From assembly GCA_035390885.1 (NCBI GenBank), contig DAOOUW010000037.1:1-19291 (forward strand): a stretch of DNA of 19,291 nucleotides, given 5' to 3'. Numbering within the stretch: the stretch's first letter is position 1; each line of letters opens with the position of its first letter. The DNA is from JAOAFT01 sp035390885 (GTDB lineage Bacteria > Bacteroidota > Ignavibacteria > UBA10030). Below, piece by piece: positions 7,528-15,369 of this stretch. The position numbers and the translations under genes were made by a program. Under the pieces are notes generated by a model that saw only the letters and a list, made by a program, of their open reading frames with translations, made no database searches and was not told the origin of the DNA.

Positions 7528-8058
7528 ATGTACTGGATGAAACTGTTGGCAAAATTCGTAAAGATTCTTCGTGATGGGCAAACGCCAGCGCAAATTGCAG
7601 GCGGTTTTGCACTTGGCTCTATCATTGGTTTTTCTTCGATGTTTACTTTACAAGGAGCTGTTGTATGGCTCATTATTCTTGTACTCAATGTCAATCTCAC
7701 AGCAGCAATCCTTGGACTTACAGTGTGCAGTCTTATCGCGTACATCTTTGATCCGCTTTTCCATCAACTTGGATATTATCTTCTTGTTGAAGTGGATGCG
7801 CTTCAAAATTTTTGGATAATGCTCTACAATGCGCCGATTGCTCCGCTTACACGTTTCAATAACACTGTTGTGCTTGGAAGTTTTGTATGTGCGATAATCT
7901 TCTTTGTGCCAATCTATTTTGGGATGAAGAAATTCGTCATAGCTTATCGCGCAACCATTGGCGCGAGCGTCCAAAAATTCAAAATTTATCAAATCCTGAA
8001 AAGCAGCTCCCTCTATCAATGGTATGAACGCATACGGACTCTGGGAGATGTGCTATGA
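7528..8058 (+). CDS. TIGR03546-family inner-membrane protein (DUF2062-like)
   Basis: Uncharacterised integral membrane protein recognised as the TIGR03546 family, known mainly as the neighbour of TIGR03545. It has 176 residues with hydrophobic stretches at about 24-52, 56-75 and 113-133. Early features are the DGQTPAQIAGGFALG segment and the FDPLFHQLGYYLL segment, both like the DUF2062 pattern, and FNNTVVLGSFV (110-120) precedes the last membrane span. An SD-like AGAAAGGA at 7515-7522 sets the ATG. The stop overlaps the start of the next gene as ATGA (8055-8058), so the two products are translationally coupled and probably form a complex. No enzymatic motif is visible and the function is unknown. 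Confidence 0.85.
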   Translation: MYWMKLLAKFVKILRDGQTPAQIAGGFALGSIIGFSSMFTLQGAVVWLIILVLNVNLTAAILGLTVCSLIAYIFDPLFHQLGYYLLVEVDALQNFWIMLYNAPIAPLTRFNNTVVLGSFVCAIIFFVPIYFGMKKFVIAYRATIGASVQKFKIYQILKSSSLYQWYERIRTLGDVL

Positions 8059-9929
8059 GGAAGAAATTCGTTTACTTTGTACTCGTACCGTTTATTATCG
8101 TCTGTATTATTCTTTATTTCTTTCTCGATCGCTGGGTCGAATCAGGAATCGAGTATGCTGGCGAGCAAATCGTTGGCGCAAAAGTCGAAATCGATGATCT
8201 CGATTTAACGTTGAGTCCTTTGGGTGCAAAATTCAAACGTCTTCAGGTAACAGATCCACACGACGGATGGAAGAATCTCTTTGAAACCGGGAAAGTTCAA
8301 TTTGCAGTTGACTTCGGGCAATTGCTTCGGGGAAAGTACATCATTGAAACAATGGAAATGAATAATTTAATCCTAGGTACTCGCCGTTCAACGAATGGGG
8401 CAATTCCAAAGCCTCCTAAGAAAGTCAAAGAAGAGCCGTCAGAGCCATCGGCGGCGAGCAAGTTTTTGGCAGAACGACAGCAGCAAGTTATGCAATCGTT
8501 CGACATCGAAAAAATCAAAAAGAATTTGAAACTCGATACTCTCCTCAATCCAGCGAATCTTGCGACAATTCGTCTCCTCGATTCGTTGAAGGAACAAATT
8601 GATGGGGCGGAGGTTCAGTGGAATACTACGCTCGCTGAGTTTGAGCAATCGAAGCAAAAACTCTCAGATATCGAAACGACAGTAAAGAAAATCGATGTCA
8701 ATGCAATCAAAGATATCAAAGATGCGACGGAGGCTCTTAACAGCGCAAAGATCGCCCTTGCAACCGCACAGGAAGTCAAGACAACTTTTACCGAGAGGAA
8801 AAAAGCTCTTACCGCCAGCGTCGATGACTTTTCTCACTCAATCGCTTCAGTTGATAATGTTGTGAAAGAGGATTATGAGCGAATTCTTAGCGCCGCGCAT
8901 TTACCCGATGTTTCAATGAAAGGAATATCCGAAACCTTGCTTGGCAAGGAAATGCTTTCAGAAGCGGCACAATATCTTCACTATGCTGAGATAGCTCGCT
9001 CGGCTATAAAAAATTCATCTAGTAAACCAGAAAAGGAGAAGCCAAAACGTCTCGAAGGACAGACGATTCATTTTCCAGTGGAGAGAGCTTATCCAAAACT
9101 CTGGATTAAAAAAATTCGCATCTCTGGCGGTACCGATCAACATCAAGATCCAGACTTCTTCTATGCGAAAGGCGAAGTGAAAAATATTTCGAACGATCAA
9201 AGAATTACCCATGTTCCATTAACGGTTGATTTGCTTGCGACACGTGGAAATGAAGTTACGTTGACGATGAACTTCCTCTTCGATCGTACTCGTCAAGCGT
9301 CGTACGATCGCTATGCCGTTCAACTTGCCGGGCTGCCAGTTGCAACGATGAAAATCGGTGGAGCTGATTTTCTGCCATCGAAAATAACGAACGCAAGAAT
9401 GGATGCAAGCGTTACCGTCGAAATTCCTGATCAGGGCTTCGAGAGCAAGGCAAAAGTTCTTTTCTATAATTTTGATGTTGTTTTTGATCAACCTCCTTCA
9501 ACGATGGTTGAACGAATTGTCTACAATGTACTCTCGCCAATCGATAAACTCTCTGCGCTCATTCGGATGTGGAAGAATGAACAAAAATTTGATATTGCTT
9601 TTGAAACGGATCTCGATGATAAGCTTATAACAGGGATGAAGCAGGCAATTGGCGATGAACTTGCTCGCATTCAAAATGACCTTCGCAATAAACTTAATGC
9701 CACTGTCGCGGAGAAACGAAGAGAAGTCGAAAAACTTTATACAGAAAAAAGAGAAATGGTGTTGGCAAAAGCTCAAGAGTATGAAACAACTGTGAACGAA
9801 AAACTCACATTTATCGAAAACAAGAAAAAAGAACTCGAGCAACGAATCGAGGATGAGAAAAACAAACAAACAGGAGCCGTCAAGAAAAAGGCGGAAGATC
9901 AGTTAAAGAATTTGCTGAAGGGGAAATAA
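8055..9929 (+). CDS. TIGR03545-family large envelope protein (AsmA-like N-terminus)
   Basis: Partner of the preceding gene; family TIGR03545, uncharacterised and found in a minority of outer-membrane bacteria. It has 624 residues. Residues ~5-23 form one membrane anchor with the rest predicted periplasmic. Residues ~28-115 (GAKVEIDDLDLTLSPLGAKF, then LQVTDPHDGW, then MEMNNLILGTRRSTNG) resemble the start of AsmA/TamB/DUF748 proteins, which form beta-grooves carrying lipids between membranes. Residues ~135-290 are helical and coiled-coil rich, ~340-500 beta-rich, and ~545-624 a long highly charged Lys/Glu coiled coil. It overlaps the upstream stop by four bases. The family call rests on recognition of both members and their order; a role in lipid transfer is inference from the N-terminal pattern only. 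Confidence 0.82.
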   Translation: MRKKFVYFVLVPFIIVCIILYFFLDRWVESGIEYAGEQIVGAKVEIDDLDLTLSPLGAKFKRLQVTDPHDGWKNLFETGKVQFAVDFGQLLRGKYIIETMEMNNLILGTRRSTNGAIPKPPKKVKEEPSEPSAASKFLAERQQQVMQSFDIEKIKKNLKLDTLLNPANLATIRLLDSLKEQIDGAEVQWNTTLAEFEQSKQKLSDIETTVKKIDVNAIKDIKDATEALNSAKIALATAQEVKTTFTERKKALTASVDDFSHSIASVDNVVKEDYERILSAAHLPDVSMKGISETLLGKEMLSEAAQYLHYAEIARSAIKNSSSKPEKEKPKRLEGQTIHFPVERAYPKLWIKKIRISGGTDQHQDPDFFYAKGEVKNISNDQRITHVPLTVDLLATRGNEVTLTMNFLFDRTRQASYDRYAVQLAGLPVATMKIGGADFLPSKITNARMDASVTVEIPDQGFESKAKVLFYNFDVVFDQPPSTMVERIVYNVLSPIDKLSALIRMWKNEQKFDIAFETDLDDKLITGMKQAIGDELARIQNDLRNKLNATVAEKRREVEKLYTEKREMVLAKAQEYETTVNEKLTFIENKKKELEQRIEDEKNKQTGAVKKKAEDQLKNLLKGK

Positions 9930-9951
9930 GTTAAATATCGAGTTATAGACG

Positions 9952-9986
9952 GTGGCTGAAGAGGTTAAAAACCAAATCGAAGCCAC
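9952..9986 (+). repeat. REP-like palindromic element, copy A, between convergent genes
   Basis: This 35-base element begins GTGGCTGA (9952-9959) and ends ATCGAAGCCAC (9976-9986), so its ends pair as a stem; flanking bases extend this to GACGGTGGCT (9948-9957) with AGCCACCGTC (9981-9990). A second small stem, GGTT (9963-9966) with AACC (9970-9973), lies in the loop. The same two end sequences occur, inverted, at 18942-18977. It lies 22 bases after the TIGR03545 stop and before the convergent MFS gene, so it may also help end transcription from either side, but no T tract follows. Confidence 0.6.
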
Positions 9987-10019
9987 CGTCGTAGTTCAGC
10001 TAATTGATTCTTCTCAAGT

Positions 10020-10038
10020 GCATAATTTTGGATTATGC
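10020..10038 (-). terminator. Small hairpin across the MFS stop codon
   Basis: GCATAAT (10020-10026) and ATTATGC (10032-10038) are perfect complements around a five-base loop. On the minus strand the hairpin begins within the last Ala codon and the TAA stop of the MFS gene. It might aid termination or mRNA stability, but it is short, AT-rich and lacks a clear T run. The core GCATAATTTT also occurs in the left arm region of the inverted repeat at 5788-5848. Confidence 0.3.
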
Positions 10039-11385
10039 GCTTTGTTTTCCTTTTGGAATTTCATCCCAGATTCGTATTGTCAACCAGATGCCAATAATAG
10101 CGAATGGAATTAAAAAGATTGGCCAGAAATTCCAGTTCCATGTTGTGATAAATCCCAATGCGAGAGATTGCAAGCCGGTTCCCAAATAAACCATTCCATC
10201 GATAAAACCGACTGCTGTTGCAGCAGCGCGCTTCCCGCCGAAATCCATTGTAGCAGTTCCACTCAACATACCATGCGTTCCAATAACAAAAAATGAAACG
10301 ACCGATGCAAAAATTCCGAGCAGCATAGGATTACTTCCAATTGTAAAGCTCATCCCAATTGTTGCAATAAGGAGTCCTATGTAGAGAATTCCTGCAACTG
10401 GAGCTCGACGAGAGCCAAAGAGAGCATCGGACATCCATCCTGCAATTAAGCCGCCAAATATGCCTGCAATAGAAAGAATGGTTCCCCAATTGTTTAACCA
10501 GAAATTCCATTCTGAAGCAAACATTGGCGCAGCAGTAATTTGTTCTTTTGCATATATCGGAAACCAGTGCATAATGCCATTGCGCAATACCCCCGTACAA
10601 AATTCAATCATTCCAATTGTGATAATAATTGGATTTGTGAAAATGCGAACGAGCACTTCCTTTACGCCAATTGTTTCTTCAGTTTCACCTGAGGATGCAT
10701 CGCCAGTATCGAAATCCTGAAAGCCGGCTTTTCTGGGAAAATCTTTTAGGATGAAGATGTCAAGGAGAACCCAGAAGAGCAGAATTGCTGCGGGAATAAA
10801 AAATACAAGCCAGTATTGCGGTTGTTGTGGATTGAGAGATTCAGTAAAGTTGACGATGTATTGGCACCAATCGAATGCAAAATACAATCCAAGTGAAATG
10901 AGGATACCAAAAATGCCGCCGAATGTACCGCGTTCCCTGACGTGGAACCATGCGGAATTTACCTTTACAATTGCAACAGCGCCATAGCTCTGGAAATACA
11001 TATTCAATCCGTATGCAATACTGAGCGCCACTGTCAGGTTGAGATTCCAGCCGAGACTGAGAATTCCCAGCACAATCACTCCCATGACAATATTCATCAA
11101 AGCAGAACCTGACGCTCCGATGAGTATTGATTTCTTGCCGCCGATTCTATCGGTGAGAGGTCCGTTGATTAAAAATGAAAATGCGTAAACTAAAGTGCCT
11201 GCGGCGAAAATAATTCCAAAATCTTCTTTTGTCATTAAATTGCCCAGGGCATTTTTGCTTACGGTGAGATTGTATCGAGCCATATAAAGAAAGGCGTAGG
11301 TTAATCCCAGAGGAAACCAGTTAAAGAATCTTCTTCTGCGAAATGCAGCGCTATGTTTGGGGGCTGAAAAAGTTTCTGTGTCCAT
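10033..11385 (-). CDS. MFS transporter of the organophosphate:Pi antiporter (GlpT/UhpT) type
   Basis: Twelve-helix inner-membrane carrier of the OPA family, whose members exchange sugar phosphates or glycerol-3-phosphate for phosphate. Seen in sequence: Arg37 in YMARYNL (TM1) and Arg268 in VLRNGIMHW (TM7), matching in position the two phosphate-binding arginines of GlpT; MFS motif A-like GPLTDRIGGKK (75-85); and the OPA block NMYFQSYGAVAIVK followed by WFHVRERG (128-153). The length, 450 residues, is typical. The central loop (~215-240) is acidic. The start ATG at 11385 has only a weak RBS. The gene faces, across a 315-base spacer, the Cache/porin/MCP series, so both may answer the same signal. 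The substrate cannot be read: family members transport glycerol-3-phosphate, hexose phosphates or phosphoglycerates, and some act as sensors such as UhpC. Confidence 0.88.
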   Translation of the reverse strand: MDTETFSAPKHSAAFRRRRFFNWFPLGLTYAFLYMARYNLTVSKNALGNLMTKEDFGIIFAAGTLVYAFSFLINGPLTDRIGGKKSILIGASGSALMNIVMGVIVLGILSLGWNLNLTVALSIAYGLNMYFQSYGAVAIVKVNSAWFHVRERGTFGGIFGILISLGLYFAFDWCQYIVNFTESLNPQQPQYWLVFFIPAAILLFWVLLDIFILKDFPRKAGFQDFDTGDASSGETEETIGVKEVLVRIFTNPIIITIGMIEFCTGVLRNGIMHWFPIYAKEQITAAPMFASEWNFWLNNWGTILSIAGIFGGLIAGWMSDALFGSRRAPVAGILYIGLLIATIGMSFTIGSNPMLLGIFASVVSFFVIGTHGMLSGTATMDFGGKRAAATAVGFIDGMVYLGTGLQSLALGFITTWNWNFWPIFLIPFAIIGIWLTIRIWDEIPKGKQSA

Positions 11386-11700
11386 GATTTACCCATCGAA
11401 AATGTGGAACATATTTTTGTTGGTTTAAGATACAGAAGGCTTCAATAAAATGCATCGAAAAATTGAGGATGCTTCGCAATTTTACACATATTGTACGATG
11501 TCGAATATTCGACAGAAGTCAAATTATATTCACCTTTTCATAATTATACAAAAAATAACAAGTGTCCCAAAATGATAAAAGTGCGTAAAATGATAGAAAA
11601 TACATTAGAGGAAATCTTTACGATATGGCATAAGAATTGAGTTCATAAAATAGAGGAATAATTCTCAAAATGATGTACCACACATAAAAAGGAATAAGTC
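11386..11700. promoter_or_regulatory. Divergent regulatory spacer between OPA transporter and Cache gene
   Basis: This AT-rich 315-base gap must hold the promoters of the minus-strand transporter and the plus-strand chemosensory series. It contains a perfect 16-base palindrome (11499-11514), three copies of AAAATGAT at 11569, 11587 and 11667 (the first two 18 bases apart), and a degenerate sigma-54-like pair TGGCA (11626-11630) and TTG (11637-11639) about 60 bases before the Cache start. No protein-coding frame is convincing. Only the palindrome stands out strongly. Confidence 0.55.
11499..11514. promoter_or_regulatory. Perfect 16-base palindrome, candidate operator
   Basis: TGTCGAATATTCGACA reads the same on both strands with no loop, the form expected of a site for a dimeric DNA-binding repressor or activator. 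It lies 113 bases upstream of the OPA transporter start and 186 bases upstream of the Cache gene, in the shared divergent spacer. No regulator gene lies next to it in the window. Confidence 0.5.
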
Positions 11701-12156
11701 ATGAAAAAAATTTTCAGTATTTCAATGATATTTTGCCTTTTAGCGAGCCCAATTTTTGCGCAAGGCAAACGCGGAACGCAAGATGAAGCAAAAGCAATGG
11801 TAAAGAAAGCGATCGAATACTATAAAGCAAATGGAAGAGAAAAAGCATTTGCTGAATTCAGTAATCCTCATGGGAAATTTGTCGATGGCGATCTCTACAT
11901 ATTTGTATATGATCTTCAAGGAAAATGTCTTGCCCATGGAGGCAATCCAAAAATGATTGACAAAGACCTTATCCTGATGAAAGATGCCGATGGAAAAGCA
12001 TTTGTGAAAGAGCGGATTGAAATTGCAAAGACCAAAGGATCTGGCTGGCAGGATTATAAATTTAACAATCCTGTTACAAAAGAAATTGAAAAGAAGACGG
12101 CGTATGTCGAAAAAGTCGATAATGTCATTATTGGGTGTGGCGCCTACAAAAAGTAA
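11701..12156 (+). CDS. Secreted single-Cache-domain protein
   Basis: Periplasmic small-molecule sensing domain as a free-standing protein. It has a clear signal peptide (MKKIFSISMIFCLLASPIFA, cleavage before QGKRG) and then one sCache_2-type domain over residues ~27-150: a long helix AMVKKAIEYYKANGREKAF, FSNPHGKFVDGDLYIFVYD, the GKCLAHGGNP turn, KDADGKAFVK, the GSGWQDYKFNNP segment and a final VIIGCGAYKK. Cache domains of this kind usually form the periplasmic part of chemoreceptors or kinases; here the domain is separate, and the chemoreceptor two genes downstream lacks one. AAAAAGGAATAAGTC precedes the ATG. It is first in a closely spaced run of four genes. The ligand is unknown; other sCache_2 domains bind small organic acids, which is family knowledge only. 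Confidence 0.88.
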   Translation: MKKIFSISMIFCLLASPIFAQGKRGTQDEAKAMVKKAIEYYKANGREKAFAEFSNPHGKFVDGDLYIFVYDLQGKCLAHGGNPKMIDKDLILMKDADGKAFVKERIEIAKTKGSGWQDYKFNNPVTKEIEKKTAYVEKVDNVIIGCGAYKK

Positions 12157-12182
12157 TATTCAATAGTACTGAAAAACATCAT

Positions 12183-12188
12183 AAGGAA
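12183..12188 (+). promoter_or_regulatory. RBS deciding the barrel-protein start
   Basis: AAGGAA at about 12183-12188 lies six bases before the ATG at 12195, the start followed directly by a signal peptide. It touches the in-frame ATG at 12189 and is far from the GTG at 12135, so 12195 is preferred. Confidence 0.6.
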
Positions 12189-12194
12189 ATGTAT

Positions 12195-13310
12195 ATGAAA
12201 CATCGAATGTATGTACTCATCATTTTAGCGCTTGTTCCCGTCACTCAGGTATTTAGTCAGGGGAATGATTCCTGCTCTAACACAATAAAGGAACTCCAGG
12301 CTCGAATCGAGAAGTTAGAAAAATCTCAGAAATCGCTCGTCAGTGTTAGTGGGCAAATTTTTGGTTCGTACAGTTACAGCACGTTCGGAACAAATGGAAA
12401 AGAATATAACAAGTTTGACCTTGATAGATCATACATCACTGTTCGCGGTTCAATAGCGGATCGATGGTCGATGCAGTTGACGACCGACCTCTATCGTGGA
12501 GCCGATACAAATACATACTATAAGGGTTTTGGCGTAAGAATGAAGTTTGCGTATTTGGAATATTCTCCGGATAAATGGTCATGGCGATTTGGACTTATTC
12601 CAGGTCCATTCCATTCCGTAGAAGAATTAGCATGGAAATACCGAGGTGTTGCACAGACAGGAACAGATCGATATGGTTATTTTGCCACAGCAGATTTGGG
12701 TATATCGGGTTCTTACAAATTGCCCAGTGGATATGGAGAACTTGGAGCAGGAGTTTACAATGGAAAAGGATATACAAGTCCTGAAACGGATAAATATAAA
12801 GACATTGCATTCCGCGCCTCTGTAAATCCGTTTCCTTCGCATCAGTTGCTTCGTTCATTGATGGTCGCTGGCTTTACAACGATTGGATATGAGAATGGAA
12901 AAAAATACTCAGGGCTTCCGAAGAATCGCTACGGCGTGTTAGGATATTATAGTTACTCCATTGCTTCGATTGGAATTGAGTACGGTACAAGGACTGATGC
13001 GCCAACGCACCCCGACACGACGAAGACAGGTTCGTTCACAAGTGTATTTGGAGAAGTGCAATCTCCGTGGAATTCGTTGGACGCTTTCTCGATTATCTGG
13101 CGATATGATTTTGTCGACCCAAATACTTCGAATGATAACGATGGATACGACTTTGCTGTCGTAGGAATTACGTATAAACCGAATAAACGGATTACCTTTG
13201 TTGCAGATTATCAGGGTACTGTTGCTGAAACAAAGAACTTGAAAACCACCGCCGGCGGATATGTTGATTATGATGCTCGATACTTTATTCATATGATTGT
13301 TTCACTGTAA
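12195..13310 (+). CDS. Outer-membrane beta-barrel protein, porin-like
   Basis: Predicted outer-membrane porin. From the ATG at 12195 the protein has 371 residues: signal peptide MKHRMYVLIILALVPVTQVFSQ, a short coiled coil (NTIKELQARIEKLEKSQKSL), and then alternating polar/aromatic strands to the end, such as VSGQIFGSYSYSTFG, DRSYITVRGSIADRW, KFAYLEYSPDKWSWRFGLIP and YGVLGYYSYSIASIGIEYG. The N-terminal coil followed by a barrel resembles phosphate-selective OprO/OprP-type and trimeric porins, but the final RYFIHMIVSL is not diagnostic and no selectivity residues can be assigned. It lies 38 bases after the Cache gene and 35 bases before the MCP start, implying one transcript. A longer frame begins at GTG 12135 but overlaps the Cache gene and breaks the signal peptide. 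Porin is the best call; another barrel is possible. Confidence 0.75.
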   Translation: MKHRMYVLIILALVPVTQVFSQGNDSCSNTIKELQARIEKLEKSQKSLVSVSGQIFGSYSYSTFGTNGKEYNKFDLDRSYITVRGSIADRWSMQLTTDLYRGADTNTYYKGFGVRMKFAYLEYSPDKWSWRFGLIPGPFHSVEELAWKYRGVAQTGTDRYGYFATADLGISGSYKLPSGYGELGAGVYNGKGYTSPETDKYKDIAFRASVNPFPSHQLLRSLMVAGFTTIGYENGKKYSGLPKNRYGVLGYYSYSIASIGIEYGTRTDAPTHPDTTKTGSFTSVFGEVQSPWNSLDAFSIIWRYDFVDPNTSNDNDGYDFAVVGITYKPNKRITFVADYQGTVAETKNLKTTAGGYVDYDARYFIHMIVSL

Positions 13311-13335
13311 ATGGGTTGAAAAGCATTTTTATGGA

Positions 13336-13340
13336 AGGAA
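13336..13340 (+). promoter_or_regulatory. RBS deciding the MCP start
   Basis: AAGGA five bases before the ATG at 13346 favours that start over the TTG at 13316 and the ATG at 13331, neither of which has an RBS. Confidence 0.6.
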
Positions 13341-13345
13341 AAGCA

Positions 13346-15058
13346 ATGTGGGAATTCTTATCAAAGATTAGCCTAGCGAAGAAGTTATTCCTTGTCCCAC
13401 TCGTTGTACTCGTATGTTTGTTGATAGTGAGTATATTGACGATTGTTCAAATGCAGGGACAACGAAATTTGATTGACAAACTTGCTGACGAATTAGCAAT
13501 CTCGACAGAACTAAATCAAACGCAAGAACTTCTATCAAAATCAACAGGGGGATTATATCAATTTATTACGTGGAGCCGGGCAAAGTATGATAATTCAAAG
13601 ATATCATTGTTGGTAAAAGGAATTCAAAAAGATATCGATGATGCGCGAAGCATTGTACAGAAACTTGCGGCAACGGCTGCCAATGATAAAACAGCTCGAG
13701 ATTACAGAGCAACTATTGAACTGATTGATAAATATCGTAACGGTGTGACATCGGTTATTGATTTAGCCTCCTTCGATCTTAATACCGCAACAATGGCAGT
13801 TGGCTCAGTCGATGAACTATATGCAGAACTTGATTCAAGAGTAGCACAAATTCAATCAGAACGAAAAGATGAAATAGAAAAAGAACATGCGGAAGCATCG
13901 CAGGCTGTCTCTTCGACAATCACGGGGTTACTTTTAATAGTGATAATTGCAATTGTATTGAGTATAGTTCTTGTTACCTCAATTAATCGGTCGATTATGC
14001 GCGTCGTTCAATCGATCAGTGATGTTGTTCAAGCTGTTGCTGATGGAGATTTTACAAAATCTATCGATGTCGAAAGTCAGGATGAACTTGGGAAAATGGC
14101 ATCCAACGTCAATGGAATGGTAGAAAAACTGCGGAAAGTGTTGGCGGAGATTTCAACATCCACAGAAATTATAGTTGAATCCACGTCGGAAATTAGTTCG
14201 AGTACAGAAGAAATGTCTGCAGGGGCGCAGGAGCAGACAAGTCAGGCAAATGAAGTGGCAAGCGCAGTAGAAGAGATGGCAAAGACCATCGTGGAGAATT
14301 CTCGGAACGCAACGCAGACGGCAGAAACAGCGCGGAAGTCACGCGATACTGCAAAAGATGGAGCCGTTATTGTTCGTAAGACAGTTGAGGGAATAAAACA
14401 AATTGGAGAAGTTGTCAATCGTTCAGCAGAAACCGTTCAGTCATTAGGAAAGGCGAGCGATCAAATTGGAGAAATCATTAGCGTTATTGAAGATATTGCG
14501 GACCAGACAAATTTGCTTGCACTGAATGCTGCAATTGAAGCGGCTCGCGCAGGAGATCAGGGACGAGGATTTGCTGTTGTAGCAGACGAGGTGCGGAAAC
14601 TTGCCGAACGCACTACGAAAGCGACAAAAGAAATTGCTACAACCATCAGACGGATTCAAACGGAAACACAGGGCGCTGTCGAGTCAATAGCGGAAGGTAC
14701 AGCAAAAGTAAATTCTGGAATTTCATTAGCAGATCAGGCAGGAGCAGCTTTGCAGAATATTGTCGATATCAGTCAGCAAGTAACTGATATGATAAATCAG
14801 ATAGCGGCGGCAAGCGAACAGCAATCGAGCGCCAGCGAACAAATTAGCAAAAACATAGAAGCTATCTCGACTGTTACACAGCAAAGTGCGAACGGCATTC
14901 AACAAATTGCGCGTTCGGCAGAAGATTTGAATCAACTCACTGAAAAAATGCACGAACTTATTGAAATGTTTCATTTTGAAAATGAGAGTAAAAAGGAAAA
15001 CATAAAGGTACAATCAATGAGAAATAATACTGCACGGCAACGGCTGGGCGTGCATTAA
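13346..15058 (+). CDS. Methyl-accepting chemotaxis protein with helical periplasmic sensor
   Basis: Inner-membrane chemoreceptor that would control a CheA kinase. From the ATG at 13346 it has 570 residues: TM1 ~13-36, a helical periplasmic region ~37-190 of four-helix-bundle type without Cache folds, TM2 ~191-213 (TGLLLIVIIAIVLSIVLV), HAMP ~214-268 (with DGDFTKSIDVESQDELG), and the cytoplasmic signalling domain ~270-545. The hairpin tip around DIADQTNLLALNAAIEAARA (383-402) and GRGFAVVADEVRKLAERT (406-423) is the invariant kinase/CheW contact. Gln/Glu-rich helices before and after it hold likely methylation sites. There is no NWETF-type CheR tether at the end. It is third in the Cache-barrel-MCP-small protein series, so the sensor may receive ligand input from the separate Cache protein. 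No cheA, cheW or cheY is in the window. Confidence 0.94.
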   Translation: MWEFLSKISLAKKLFLVPLVVLVCLLIVSILTIVQMQGQRNLIDKLADELAISTELNQTQELLSKSTGGLYQFITWSRAKYDNSKISLLVKGIQKDIDDARSIVQKLAATAANDKTARDYRATIELIDKYRNGVTSVIDLASFDLNTATMAVGSVDELYAELDSRVAQIQSERKDEIEKEHAEASQAVSSTITGLLLIVIIAIVLSIVLVTSINRSIMRVVQSISDVVQAVADGDFTKSIDVESQDELGKMASNVNGMVEKLRKVLAEISTSTEIIVESTSEISSSTEEMSAGAQEQTSQANEVASAVEEMAKTIVENSRNATQTAETARKSRDTAKDGAVIVRKTVEGIKQIGEVVNRSAETVQSLGKASDQIGEIISVIEDIADQTNLLALNAAIEAARAGDQGRGFAVVADEVRKLAERTTKATKEIATTIRRIQTETQGAVESIAEGTAKVNSGISLADQAGAALQNIVDISQQVTDMINQIAAASEQQSSASEQISKNIEAISTVTQQSANGIQQIARSAEDLNQLTEKMHELIEMFHFENESKKENIKVQSMRNNTARQRLGVH

Positions 15059-15104
15059 CCTTTGTGTATTTCCTTATTAATTCACTGAGGCTCAAACAAA
15101 TAAG

Positions 15105-15113
15105 AAAGGAGGG
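15105..15113 (+). promoter_or_regulatory. Very strong Shine-Dalgarno before the 67-residue gene
   Basis: AAAGGAGGG four bases before the ATG at 15118 is the closest match to the anti-Shine-Dalgarno in the window, arguing that this short frame is translated and perhaps made at high level. Confidence 0.75.
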
Positions 15114-15117
15114 TTGA

Positions 15118-15321
15118 ATGATCAATGCAAGAGATATTCAATTGTTAGCCGAAAGGATAGCGCAGCTTTCCGACAATCATCAGTGGATATCCGAAGCAAT
15201 GAAGCATGCAGCAGGATTGAAAAGCAGAATTCAAGAGCAGGAGCAAGATCCAACCAAACCTCCAGTAGCGCCGCCGAATCTCATAGATTTTTCGGATTTG
15301 TCTAAGTCGAAGCTATTGTAA
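15118..15321 (+). CDS. Small protein of unknown function, last gene of the chemosensory run
   Basis: I do not recognise this 67-residue protein. Residues 1-45 look like one or two amphipathic helices rich in Gln, Glu, Lys and Arg (MINARDIQLLAERIAQLSDN then HQWISEAMKHAAGLKSRIQE); residues 46-57 are a Pro-rich linker (DPTKPPVAPPNL); the end is IDFSDLSKSKLL. There is no signal peptide, membrane span or metal motif, so it is probably cytoplasmic. The evidence for a real gene is the exceptional RBS at 15105-15113, its position 59 bases after the MCP stop on the same strand, and a clean terminator hairpin 48 bases after its stop. An alternative overlapping frame (15114-15305) lacks a comparable start. 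Context suggests an accessory to the chemoreceptor, but this is a guess. Confidence 0.65.
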   Translation: MINARDIQLLAERIAQLSDNHQWISEAMKHAAGLKSRIQEQEQDPTKPPVAPPNLIDFSDLSKSKLL

Positions 15322-15369
15322 CTGTTATTGGTGTGGGGGCAGAAGCAAAGGAAGCCTGCTCATTACGGT

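Noticed and set aside
9498..9869. 123-codon minus-strand frame inside the TIGR03545 gene
   Set aside because: It is antisense to the Lys/Glu coiled-coil part of the gene and gives a Phe/Leu-rich translation without motifs, as expected of a shadow frame.
11626..11639. Confident sigma-54 promoter
   Set aside because: The -12 element lacks the conserved GC, so it is reported only as a weak possibility.
12135..12194. GTG start for the barrel protein within the Cache gene
   Set aside because: It places 20 residues before the signal peptide, overlaps the Cache gene and has no RBS; ATG 12195 has one.
13316..13345. TTG start for the chemoreceptor
   Set aside because: No RBS, six bases after the previous stop; ATG 13346 has AAGGA and leads directly into the membrane segment.
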